Assembly: GCF_001949145.1 (NCBI RefSeq)
Contig: NW_019091539.1
Location: 962,548 to 1,026,547 of the forward strand
Length of the DNA stretch: 64,000 nt
DNA from: Acanthaster planci
Taxonomy: Eukaryota > Echinodermata > Asteroidea > Valvatida > Acanthasteridae
Direction: 5' to 3'
Shown one piece after another: positions 48,273 through 59,500 of this stretch. The translations under genes and the position numbers were made by a program. The notes below the pieces were generated by a model that was not told the origin of the DNA, did not search any database, and was given only the letters and a program-made list of their open reading frames with translations. How positions within the stretch are numbered: the stretch's first letter is position 1; the number at the start of each line of letters is the position of its first letter.

Positions 48273-49467
48273 ATTTCAGTAGTATCATAAATCCTATTAT
48301 GTATTATCAGGGTGGAATGCAGTGAGACTGGGTCTCAGATTGCTTCGAACAAAAGGAGATTTTTATTTCAACAAAGTTTGATTTCCGACACAAAAACTAA
48401 AAGAAATCTCATTTGGGGAGTGAATTGTCATCTTCGCAAGTGGGGTATTCTATTTTTTCCCCAGTTGGACTGCCCGTTGAAAGGATAACCGTGCCTTTTC
48501 ATTACACTTATGATCTCATTTACACTAATTTTATGAAAATCAGACATAACGTTCTCGCGAAACGCACCGCATTTTCCAAGACAAGTCCGCGTATAGCCAA
48601 TGTCAAGTTTTCCCACTGACTGAGGCCATGAATCACAGTTGTAACAAAACCCTCTGTCGGAAAGCTAAAACTTTTTGGATGTGGGAATATATTTTAAATC
48701 TATAATAGGCCCTAATTGTCTTGGTATGAGTGCCTTTATATCATGGGCGTAAATTCCGGGGGATGGGGGTATATACCCCCAGTTTTGAAAGGGTGGGCTA
48801 TTGAATCATCCCCTCTTCCCACTTGTTTTGTGGTGAACAAAAAAATAAAGGGGATTGTGAAGAATTTTCAAGATATCCGACAACTAAAATGTTTGTAGCA
48901 GCACTAAAAATGGAAAAACAATTATAAAAAGCCATAGATATGCCATACTGATGTTTGCATGAATTTGTATTACATTACAGACGTACATCTTCATCGTGAA
49001 CATCGCCCCCATATTGTGTCCCCCGCCTCCCCCCCTCTTTTCAAATTTCCATGGTCGTGCAAGTCCTCCCCCCACCCCCAATTGCCGACAAAGATTTACG
49101 CATGCATGTCAGGTTCTAAAAAGATCGAATATGGGACAACTGAGAATACGAATACGAATGACAAAAACGCTGCCCACCTTTGTTCCATGTAAACCTTGGT
49201 GGCTCGGCGCCTTTGTGAAGGGCTGGGTAAGGTTTGGCTCTTTGAAGGGAAGATGAGCCCAGTCGTCAAGGCGGGATGGAATAACAGCTAGGCGTTTTGT
49301 TGTTTTCACGTATGCGATTTTGGCGGGCAATTAAGAGAGGCTTTCTTAGGGATCAAGAAAAATGAAACTTTCTCCCAAGCCGAATTCGACACTCGACGGT
49401 CACGTAGTTGCATCAGTAGTTGCGATCCGTAATTAAATTATGATTGCACGCGTTTGCGTGTGACGTG

Positions 49468-49701
49468 TATGATGGCCATAGAGGGACATCGCCAATCGTC
49501 AATATTGACATCAATATTCACGACCAAAGGCTCTCCGTTCGCGAATATTGCTGTGAATATTTATGATCAAAATTCACGACTCGCTCTTCAGTCGCAAATT
49601 GGCGTTAATATTCACGACTGAAGAGTGGGTCGTAAGTTTGGTCGCAAATATTGGCGTCCTTGCAATATGGACATTGGCGACGTCCCTCCAGGGCCATCAT
49701 A
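49468..49701. mobile_element. Palindromic MITE-like element
   Basis: The termini are TATGATGGCCATAGAGGGAC on the left and GTCCCTCCAGGGCCATCATA on the right, followed inward by GCCAATCGTCAATATTG against CAATATGGACATTGGC. The inner halves pair again (CGCTCTTCAGTCG against CGACTGAAGAG). The 234-bp unit has no coding capacity and looks like a nonautonomous DNA transposon. Confidence 0.8.
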
Positions 49702-50514
49702 AACATGTTACCTGGCGGCCATTTGACTCTGAAGTTCGCGCTCGCACTAACGCATCTTTTTCGTTTGTTTTTTGTTATGATAATTAGGGGGCCACCAATT
49801 TTCAAGGGGAAAAGTAAATGAATAGAATGAAAAACTTGATGAAAATACCTCTCTCTCTGGCAAAAATGGGACAGGTGTGCATTTTGATGCAAAAGCTGTT
49901 GCAGGGTAACGTTGACTTTCTGCAGACTTTGGCAAAAAGTGTTGACGTTTAAAAGTCTTTTAATGACCACTCTGGTGACACTTTATTAACGCGTTGTGGT
50001 GTTAATAATCCCAAGCTAAGCACAATTCGAACAAAAAGAGAATCTATTCAACTGCTTGACAATTGACCCCGGAGAAAAAGCACGGCACGTTCACGCCATA
50101 CCGTCGTGTTTTCGAGTTCTGACCCACATGTGGTATCAAGGCAAAGATGTCATCTGTTTGTACACCATGAGATGAAAATAATGGAAATCTCTTGCGCACA
50201 GCGCCATTTCCTTCCTACACCGGAGTCCATGATTATTCCACGACCTGCTGTAGTTGTCACAGAGAGATACTGCGGGAAATAGGCAGTATATGTCTTTAAT
50301 TAACTGCGCCATTCTGTAACCCCCGAAAAGTGAGGAAATAATATTGGCCAATTCACCAATAAAGCTGAAGTTTATGAACTAAACTCAGTACAATCTATAG
50401 TATTGATTTTGACGTAAACTGTCATGATATTATCACTCATTTACAATTGGAAAAATTTCGTGCATACATCAAACAACAGCCATAACCCCCTTTTTGATTA
50501 ACGATTGTGTATTG

Positions 50515-51699
50515 TTACAACAACTCAATGCTCAAAATTCTAGATGAGGTGTCGCTACAGTTCTGCATGTGAAAAGAAGAATCCGTGACTATCGTTTGTT
50601 TTGTCGTTTCACTACGAATGTCGGAGGCTGTTTGGGGATAGGGGATTATCCTGTCGTCTGTGGTGAAGTCAGAGTTCATGGCAACAAAGGGATCGGGTGG
50701 GTTGTCGCTGAGGTTGCGCCTGGCCCGCTCAGACAAACGCTTCCAATACCGGCAGGGAAAGGCGGACGAGAGGAGCCTGATAAACGCCCAGCGGAACTCT
50801 CTACTTCGGCAAGCGTAGGTTACGGGATTCATGGCGGAGTTACTGAAGACGAGATGGAAGAAGACGAGCTCGAGGACGAAGAGGTCCTTCTTGGGGATCA
50901 ATAAAAAGGTATCGCCTACGGTGATCAGAATGGCTGGGGAGAATGCCAGCACGAACATCCCCAGCACGAGAGCTACCGTCTTCGCCGCTTTGATTTCTAG
51001 CATGGCGGGCTGGGGATGGCCCCCTTGTAGGACGTTGGACTCTGCCGCAATCCGCCGATAGTGTTGACGGGCCACTATGTAGATCCTCAGGTTGAAGAAA
51101 GCCATGAATGCCAAGGGGGTAAACGTCAAGACAACGGTAGCTACGCATCGGTAACTGAAGGGATGGATGAAAAGCATGTCGCAGTACCCCATGTCATATA
51201 TGTCGAGCTGATTCCAACCAAAGAAGGGGAGTAAGTTGTAAATGATTGCCACTGTCCAGGACGCGAAGATCAGGTAGCGCATCCGTCGTGGTGTCATCTG
51301 GGTGTAGTAGCGGAGCGGCTTGGTGACGGCCATGTAGCGGTCGTAGGCCACTACGGCTAAGTGGTTAACAGACACGCTAAAGGACAAGCAGGTCAGCGAG
51401 CTGCCGACGAGGCACAGCCACGGGGAGACATCACCCGCCACGCCCAGGCTGAAGATGATGTCGCATGGCAGACAGACGAAAGCCACGAAGAGATCAGCCA
51501 CAGCCAGGCTGGCCAGGAACACGTTGGTCGGGGAGCGCATCTTGGGGAACGACATCACCGACATCACGACCAACGTGTTGCCGACGATGATGCCCACGAA
51601 GATCAAAGCATCGAACGCGACAAATCCAATGAACTGCTCCAGAGTCACAGAACAGCACGGCTCTACCGTTGCGACCAAATCGGAGGAATTGCTCTTCAT
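50515..51699 (-). CDS. Intronless class A (rhodopsin-like) GPCR, orphan
   Basis: Seven-transmembrane receptor, 394 residues in one exon. Hallmarks: N41 in TM1 (GNTLVV), LAVADL with D69 in TM2, C96 before TM3, DRY at 120-122, W148 in TM4, C173 in the second extracellular loop, P195 in TM5, P255 in TM6 and NPVTY at 291-295 in TM7. A possible palmitoylated cysteine lies at 316, with a serine/threonine-rich tail after it. TM6 has AFSP where most members have CWxP, so the toggle tryptophan is replaced. The N-terminus is short, with one glycosylation site (NSS at 4-6). The FFGWNQ stretch after TM4 and the short loops recall adenosine/amine-type receptors, but the ligand cannot be assigned. The ATG at 51699 gives a normal-length extracellular tail. 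The gene may have arisen by retroposition. Confidence 0.93.
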   Translation of the reverse strand: MKSNSSDLVATVEPCCSVTLEQFIGFVAFDALIFVGIIVGNTLVVMSVMSFPKMRSPTNVFLASLAVADLFVAFVCLPCDIIFSLGVAGDVSPWLCLVGSSLTCLSFSVSVNHLAVVAYDRYMAVTKPLRYYTQMTPRRMRYLIFASWTVAIIYNLLPFFGWNQLDIYDMGYCDMLFIHPFSYRCVATVVLTFTPLAFMAFFNLRIYIVARQHYRRIAAESNVLQGGHPQPAMLEIKAAKTVALVLGMFVLAFSPAILITVGDTFLLIPKKDLFVLELVFFHLVFSNSAMNPVTYACRSREFRWAFIRLLSSAFPCRYWKRLSERARRNLSDNPPDPFVAMNSDFTTDDRIIPYPQTASDIRSETTKQTIVTDSSFHMQNCSDTSSRILSIELL

Positions 51700-53764
51700 G
51701 CCTGTTGTTAAACAAGCAGAATATTCTTACATGCATAAAGTCGATCCAAAAATTCCATTTCTTAAAGAGGATGGTTCTTCCCGAGAAAACATACGTATCT
51801 GATGTACCTTTTTCTCATCAGTTCAATGAAGCTGCCAACGTGCAGTGGGAATTCGAACGAGGAGAATTGCTAAACCAACCGAACGAATGCCGATCTATAT
51901 AAGTGCAGTCAACTACGGTTGTTTATGATAAATCGCTAACTGAAAAATCCATAGTTGTCAAGTATTAAACTCGCTGGTATCTACTGATGACGCACGCAAT
52001 GGAAATCCATCAACATGATTCGGCAAATGCTTACCCTGTCATGCGCTATAGTTGCTGGGAAATTTGGTAGGGACATAAAGATCGTAAGCTTTCTTTGAGG
52101 AAAAATATTTGTTTGTTGGCTTGGGCATGAAATAATATTGCTATAGTTATGCGAACTGGTGCTCGCTTCATCAAAAGATAAGACGGTGAAAAGGGTACCG
52201 CTTTTCTCGCGGTCTGTTTTGTTAAAATGATGCTGAAAGTTAATTCTTAAACTTCAACTTGGATGGCAGACACACAAGCATTATATAATAAACAGCAGTG
52301 ACGATAGTTGACTTGAAAGGAACGTAATTTAATAGACTCTTTTTGAATCAATAAACATGGAGACGGCATGTGCGACTTTAAATCTGAGCAACTGAAATAT
52401 CTCACTTAATAAGCGAGGCGGCATCGATGGCACGATTGCATTACGTGACACATGGATTATGTGGTAGAGAGCAGATCAGGACAGATACCCGGGCAAAAGA
52501 GGAGCATACAGTGGAGATGAGACGAAAGCTGCCAAAATGAATATATTTTGTTTACCCCAACCGTCACTCAAGTGCAAACACAGTCACCAAGTTTGTCCAT
52601 TTTTTAGTATAACGACAATGACGCATGAGTTTAAATAAACCTAAAAAGACCAGTACGCAGCTCTTTAACCTCTACTCCAGAGTGCGTCCCCCCACACAAA
52701 TTTCTTTGCTTTGACAAGTTTACTTGTCTTTCACCACTTCCACCCATCACATTGAAAGTGTGACATCACATGCTCTGGCCAAACTTGCCTATAACTCACT
52801 TCTCCATGGTGACGTGCCTGTAAATTGGGCATGCAGGTGATGGGGTCTTGGTCTCCCCGGCCCCCAACGCTGCTCGCATGTGGCGCGGCAAAATTGATTT
52901 ATCGATTCCCGTCCTGTGTACACTTGTGGACGAACATTAATAGTTTATCGTGTAACGGAGCAAGGAGACAAAGGCGTTTATTATAACGGGACAATGTGTA
53001 AACAGCAGCCAGTGTGGGTTATAAAACCGACAGTATGAAACTTTGGCAGTCCTGGCAACCGGGCATTTTAGGGACATGGGATTGTCTCTTATGATGAGTT
53101 AATTCGGAGGATGTGAGTTATCTTTTAAGTCAGCAGATATGATGGCTACATGTATGGACCTCCAGATGCAAAGGCCAAGTCGTTTGTAGTTGTGGGACTC
53201 AAAGTGGATCGTGTGTCGGCATTTTGTACCCGGGCCTACATGTGCGCTTATCGATTGAAGGTGATCACCTATTCTCAAGCTGTGAGGTACGTGCACTGTT
53301 GGAGCCAAGTGCCTCCAAACCGACCACTGACGTCGTACGTAGTTGAAAGGTATGCAGTTTTTCCAACCTTGCTGTGGGTGGACGTGAGTAAATGTATAAT
53401 TCTGCAACGCAAATCTTTACGATGATACACACAGGCTTAACATTAATTTGGAACCATCTTTTTACAGTAGATTCTTTAGAGGTTGAAGATATCTTGGGAA
53501 AAAAATCGCCATAACTGAAAAAAAAAACACACAACACAAAACAAACAAACTCAAGACAGCCTTCAAGTTGATGGATTTTTGTTGTCTTTGATACAGGTAC
53601 GAGGGACCTGACAACAATGCTTTGACAAGGAGTATACCTGATAGACATTACAGCGCCGAAAGAAACCATCACGTGGGTTATCTCTCCGGCTCTCACGACA
53701 AAAATAATTACATGCATTTCAGGATTTGGTTCTTCTTGCTGAGTGACACTAAGCGGAAACGACG
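51700..53764. other. Intergenic, no confident gene
   Basis: Between the GPCR start codon and the 222-codon gene. A 91-codon plus-strand frame at 53150-53425 has two donor-like sites (CTGTGAG then GTACGT; GAAAG then GTATGC), but its frame does not join the downstream gene and it has no recognisable domain. It might be 5' noncoding sequence. Confidence 0.5.
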
Positions 53765-54433
53765 ATGTCGATTATCATACCAAAAAGTGCTCAAAGATGG
53801 CCGGTGGAACCAGAGCAGAAAGGCGACGGCAAGAAAAAGGATGACAAGAAGAAAATGAAACAGAGCAAGGCGTACAGCTCAGCCAAGACGCTGAACGACC
53901 GAGAGCAGCGACGGCTGGCCCTGACCCTGGACGTCTTCAAGAAAGACCTCCGAGCCGCAAACCATCTGGTCAGCCTGGAGCAGAAGCAGCTTCGGCGGGA
54001 GCTACAGACCATCAACCCAGATATCAAGATGGACCCAGCTCGAGGGTTCTTCGTGCCCCAGGGAGTGACCCAGGAGCAGGCCGAGATGCTGAAGGACAAC
54101 AGGCGGGCCAGCGTGCCCGCGGCCACCCGCAGCATCTCGCTGGCCGAGTTCGACGAGATGCGGCAGAAGCGGAGCCAGCGCTCCCGGGAAGCCTTCGAGA
54201 GCTCCCGGGTGGTGGGCCCGGCGAGCCAGGCCCAGGGAGACGGGGATGACACAGAAGACGGGATGTTGAATAGGGCGAGGAGGAGAGGCCGGAGGGGTGC
54301 CGTGCAAATGCAGAACAAACCGGCCGCCTTCACGTCCATGGCTCGTGTGAGCGTTAACGCATTCGGCAGCGGAAACCAAGCCTCCCCGAGACAGGAAGCG
54401 TCTTCGTTGAGGAAACTAAACAAGAAACCTTAA
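53765..54433 (+). CDS. Uncharacterised intronless basic coiled-coil protein, 222 aa
   Basis: I do not recognise the family with certainty. The ATG at 53765 opens a 222-codon frame closed by TAA at 54433, with an AATAAA signal at 54704-54709. GC content and codon use are clearly higher than in flanking DNA, as expected of a real exon. Residues 18-35 are lysine-rich (KGDGKKKDDKKK). Residues 43-82 form a likely coiled coil (LNDREQRRLALTLDVFKKDL, then LEQKQLRRELQTI). Motifs FFVPQGVTQEQAEML and SISLAEFDEMRQKRS follow, and the C-terminal third is rich in arginine, glycine, serine and alanine. There is no signal peptide or membrane segment. The helical part weakly recalls vertebrate CCDC190, a guess. 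The long antisense frame is a shadow of this gene. Confidence 0.75.
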   Translation: MSIIIPKSAQRWPVEPEQKGDGKKKDDKKKMKQSKAYSSAKTLNDREQRRLALTLDVFKKDLRAANHLVSLEQKQLRRELQTINPDIKMDPARGFFVPQGVTQEQAEMLKDNRRASVPAATRSISLAEFDEMRQKRSQRSREAFESSRVVGPASQAQGDGDDTEDGMLNRARRRGRRGAVQMQNKPAAFTSMARVSVNAFGSGNQASPRQEASSLRKLNKKP

Positions 54434-54703
54434 AACCAATGTCCACTGTGAAACCAGCCTGCTACCCCAATTTACAGGTCCCTTAACATTGGTTAATGTT
54501 AACACGAGAATTCCACGATTAAATACTTGCCAGGAAAACTTCATGTTGCCTAAACAACCAAAGAACAGAGCTGAAGTAAGAAGCTAAATTCTAGTTACAT
54601 TGCTAGAGTCGCAAGCTCAATTCATCTGCTAGAGCTTGAAGTTCCATATTTTAGCAAGCAGCATTAACTTTATGTCCAACGTAAGTTCTCTGTAGAATTT
54701 ACA

Positions 54704-54709
54704 AATAAA
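54704..54709 (+). terminator. Polyadenylation signal AATAAA
   Basis: A canonical hexamer 271 bases after the stop codon of the 222-codon gene. Confidence 0.55.
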
Positions 54710-54779
54710 CACGATGAATTTTTTGTTCGCTGCTTCCAACATGTACCATATACGCTTTTAACTCGAAAGCAAACATCAA

Positions 54780-54917
54780 CTAGATATAGATGTTTGCCCA
54801 GTTGAGCCACCTGTCCAGCAATTTGAAAACAAAAGTTATCGAAACTAGTATTATTGCCACAATGACAAGAGGCCTGGATAGCTGTTGACCGAATTCGAAA
54901 CTAGATGGAGTAGACAT
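54780..54917 (-). CDS. Possible 45-aa single-pass membrane protein (or 3' exon)
   Basis: From the ATG at 54917 a 45-codon frame ends at TAG (54780). It has a short polar N-terminus (MSTPSSFEFGQQLSR), one strong hydrophobic helix (PLVIVAIILVSITFVFKLL) and a short tail (DRWLNWANIYI). The frame stays open upstream to 55073 and beyond without an ATG, reading KLSEQEACHKLGEGISSTPF and NQQEIFPPHK. It could therefore be the last exon of a tail-anchored protein; the CCAGCAG just before the ATG could be an acceptor. No homologue is recognised. Its 3' end faces that of the 222-codon gene. Confidence 0.35.
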   Translation of the reverse strand: MSTPSSFEFGQQLSRPLVIVAIILVSITFVFKLLDRWLNWANIYI

Positions 54918-55099
54918 TCCTGCTGGCGTCCGTTTGTGTGGAGGGAAAATTTCCTGTTGGTTAACAACTTGAAATGGTGTGGATGAAATCCCCTCCCCTA
55001 ACTTATGACAGGCTTCCTGTTCTGACAGTTTCTGATGGGTACGATATCCACTCCCCTCCCCGTTGAACGCCACTCCAATTTCCGATAAATGTCATGTCC

Positions 55100-56500
55100 C
55101 TTTAATAGGCTGAATAGTGGCTGCAACACCGTCAGGGCTTTGACATGTTATTTTTTCACCGCTTCGCGTCTTTGTTTCAATTCTCGATCCATTTGGGTTA
55201 GTGAAATCTTCAAAAATTCTTTTCAAATTTTTATCACTTTTTGACAGATCTGCCTCATAAATTATTGTTTAATCCTGTAGTTGGCACATTCGTTACTGGG
55301 AAATCAACAGGTGTTGTAAAATGCACGGCAAAAAAGAATTCTGCACGGAAAGCTGTCACTGGGGATTAATGACCGGGCTCTCTCACAGTTATCAGTATGC
55401 CATTCATTATGTCCTAAACACGTGTTTTTAAGAACTTGGTGGTCGCTGGAGTGTCTGCATTTTTTTTAAGAAGCCACAATGATGATTTTTTATCACTTGG
55501 CACTGTTTTGGTGTAAAGTTTACCCAGCACATTTTACCTAACGGTTGGGGCCCGACATCCAAGGCAATGTTACTGGTTACAAAGGTCGAACTGCTCAATA
55601 CCAGAACTCACCAAACAACACATTCCATAAAAGCAAACTGGTCTGGTGTTACAAGTGAACCCGTAAATAAATGAAATAAAAATATATTAAAAAAACTCAC
55701 TGTACCGAATTATTCATGGGAAAACCAAGTCTCTGAGATTTTAATGTTTCCAACCAAAATATACATACATAACATATAATTAAATCTACTATTTACATTT
55801 TCCATCTTCTAAAATAACATAAGCCTAGCTATACGTTTTAGTACAGGATTGCCCTGGTTCCAAGGATCCCCTGATGTTCAGACCAAAAAACGGCCAAACC
55901 TGAATACTTTCTGTAAAAACTGCCAACTTCAGAACACATCCAACTGAATCTCGTGAAGACTTTTGCACACACTTAAGAAAGCAACTTGTATCACAAAAAT
56001 AAAATAAAAAATACAGTACGTATCATGTTTACTTTCGGCATTGTTAATAGTACAGTTTCCAGATCTGTTTTCAGCTGTTCAGTTAATAGAGAGTGGTTAA
56101 GGTAGGCTCTTTATTTCCCAAGGGGGTCATTCACAAATAGGTCACACACAAACTATACTTGTGATTCAATGATGTGTGTGGACTTTTAAAGTAAGGCTTT
56201 TGGCACCAAATGTACTGCCATGGTCTATGGACTTCATTTGCACAGCAAACGAGCTCCATCAAAACCCTGGTGTTTCCCTGCGTTAACGCGTCCATTCCTA
56301 ATCCCAGGTTCAAGTTCAGCCCAGGTCAAACGGTGTAGATAGGGTTTGTCCTCACTGGCATCTGCCCCTCACGCATGCATAGCACTGGAGCATTTTCCTT
56401 AATTTCCACATCTGAACATTCCTTTGTCGTCATTCTTAACAGGCTCAAGACACTCGAATCCTTGGTTCCAATAATAGGAAGAATTCAGTAAAAAAAACTC
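55100..56500. other. Intergenic/3' flank without a recognisable gene
   Basis: AT-rich DNA between the small membrane frame and the UBE2U stop codon at 56511. Only short frames are present and no repeat family was recognised. Confidence 0.55.
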
Positions 56501-56510
56501 TGTCTTCATT

Positions 56511-59500
56511 TCAAAATTCCTCCATCAGCTCCCCTTCATCCAGATTGGCCGTCCATTCCACGAGGTCGTCCACCTCTTTCTCCCAAGGGTCACCCGTATC
56601 ACTCTGGGCAGTTGAGGGTGGAGGCACTGTGTTCAAGATTAAAAAACGAATCGGGAATCAGATGTTGAAGTCCAATTGCATGTTCACACGCTCGCTGTGG
56701 ATAAGTTTGGGTATTTGTTAACAGACTTGCGATATTCCTTGACATATCTGCTGTCAAGAGGCAATTAAATACTGCAAATTAACCAAAGAAAGTGCACAAC
56801 GGTTCAAGAACAGGTGCATGATTTGACTTCATCAAAGTATGGAATGGTGAATAAAGTTATTCCTGGTGCAAAGAAAGTTACTGGCCAATGTCCACTACTA
56901 ATGCTAGCAACACAAGACTACAGCAAACAGAGCCATGAAAAGAATACTTTATTGACACCTCAGCAAATGGACCGAACAGCACCATTAACAGTTCGTCTTC
57001 ATAGTCTCTGTAACTGTGTTATATTTTCCTGATCAAGCATTCTGCAGAGTGGTCTTTGCAGAGCTTATAATCAGGGTGAGATTGACCACTGATAAAACTG
57101 GCTGAAACAGCTGACAAAAGGCATTAAGAAGCTGAACTGTGAAAATCTCCTGTACTTTTGTACACAGCCAGTGAAGAAATAAAAGCTGAAATCAAAACAA
57201 AACAAAAAGCTAAAATCTGCTAAAACGTTGGGAAATCTCACCCTTGTCATAATCCTGTATCATATATTCCCCTGAGCTAGCCTTTGGCAGAGGAGAGTCT
57301 ATATGGAGTTTATTAAACCGTCATTATTATATTTTTTTCCCTGAAAGAATCCTCTACAGAGAAGTCTACACACCAGCGTCACACTATTTTTCTTAGATCT
57401 AGCCCTCTTCAGGTCATGTACAGCCGATAAACCTGCATCATATTCTGTTGCACTGATGTAGCCCTCAACAGGTCATGCACAAATTCTACCGACCTACGTC
57501 ATATTTATATTTCCTAGAACCAGCCCGCTACAGATCACCATGGAGTCTGAAAATCTATGCCATATCATCTTTCCCTGACTTTGCCCCTACATTCCCAGGT
57601 TCCATGCAGTAAATTTCTGGCCGACCTATTTTCCGGGAGGGCAGGTATATCTTCCGCATCTTGTTGATGTGGTCCAGCTTTCTCTCCTGAGAATCTGCCT
57701 TGTTGGGCTTGGCGGCAAAGTTGCCATACATCAAGGAATTGTGCCTGCCAACAAAACAAAGACACAAACGTTCACAATTATGGTAAAAAAAAAAGATAAA
57801 GTACGGTTTTGGAAAGGAGTTGAGTTGAACAAATGTCTCCCTCTTGTGTAACCTTTCCACGACAGTTTGGCAAACAACTATCGATTAAAAATTCCTCTGC
57901 CAACCACCTCAACGCCCTGGCCCCCAGGGGAGTTTTCCTACAAATGCAAGTTTTAGGAACTGAGTTCAGATTCTAGGCTCGAGTGCAGTAAATTTCCGGA
58001 TTTAAATCTCACGATGACTTACAAATACAGTGCCCCTTGCGATCAGGGGTGAGATTAGAGGAAAATGAAATATCCACAACATAATCACTAGAGGTTTTGA
58101 GTGCTCCACATTGGCATGGGATCTCTGGTGCACATTTCTCATTGCCTAAAGGTACCCCTTAAAACACCCATTTTTGTTCTGTTATATATCAACTTTTATA
58201 CATGAAAATGCCTAAATGGTAATTTCAGGATTTTTCCAAATTTTAAAAGAGATCGCTTCAAAATGCTTGATGAAAAAATCTTGATTATTAGGAAAAGTCT
58301 GGACAAATCTTACCCCCCCGGGATGATTGTAAACCTTCTTACATGTATTTATCTTTACTTACTCCTGTAGTTGTTTCTTCATGTGTTGCTGTAGTTCCTC
58401 CAGGGGAAGACCGAAATGAGCCGTTTGCAGCTTGGGGTCATCCTTGATTGCTTCTAATACTGAGACAATAAACAAATCAAGAAAAATTGAACTACTATGG
58501 GTGAAAATATACAAATGCCAATCTTTGGGCGTGTTTGGTTAGCTTACAAGGGGGGAACCCTGACCTGTTGTGTGCTGTGTCAAGCAAGTGAGACTGCGGA
58601 GATGAGGGTGAATCCAGGTTGACAAGTGGGAGCTAATTGAATGCACCCATAGAGACTGGAAACTTTAACCAAGGTTTCACTGTAGAGGATTTGACTGGAC
58701 CAGATTACACCAGACAATAGTCAATAATGGCCAAGTTCGAAAAGCAACTATTTTGACAGCCACTAGTCACTTTCTCTGGTAACCTACACAACCAAATACA
58801 TCCTGGGTACCAGACAAATCAATAGCCAGTGGTTGACTAATTATTCCTGATCAAACTAGTGCTAAAATGTCCTGTACATTGCAGAGCCTAACTAGACTAC
58901 ACAACACTATGAATGCATTTCGCCGAATGGCTGAAACTTTGCTAACATTTGTGATCTTTGTATCCATATGGAAAATTGCTCGACATCTCTGGTAGTGTTT
59001 ATGAGAGTGATTCACATTCTGGATTACAGTGGGGCAAATTTCTCAGATCTGCTGGACTGCTTTTGCACCACGACAAAATGAGCAAAACCTATGAGCTCAG
59101 GCTTTCTGATGTATCATTGCTCATGTTAAACACCGGCCAACTCACATGGATTTCTCATGTTGGGCTCCGCTTTGCTGGTTGCAATGCCATTCCACGTTGT
59201 CAGGTAATCATCAAAGGACACCTTCACTTGGCTTGCCTGGCTGGACTTGGGCCGATCAGCTAGCTGGTTCTCCTCCCCCTCCTCAAAGCGGACTTTTGCA
59301 TCCTCGACCTGAAGGCTCTGCCCAGCTGCCGAAAAATAAGAACACAGGTGTTTTACAGACCGCTCAGATATACATTCTCTGATTGATTGACTGTACTGCT
59401 AAATCATGTTGTGAACAATGACAAGGCAGCCTATATGTCAGTATACAAATATAATATGGCTTAAGGGTGGATAGTGGATTTTAGCTTCTCTTGGTAAAGT

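Noticed and set aside
53791-54423. 210-codon minus-strand frame
   Set aside because: Antisense shadow of the 222-codon plus-strand gene, caused by its GC-rich codons. The plus frame has the ATG, stop and AATAAA signal.
57555-57625. C-terminal extension of the UBE2U penultimate exon to a TAG stop
   Set aside because: It is in frame, but it overlaps the tandem repeat and would drop the acidic last exon, which has a good acceptor and stop. An alternative isoform remains possible.
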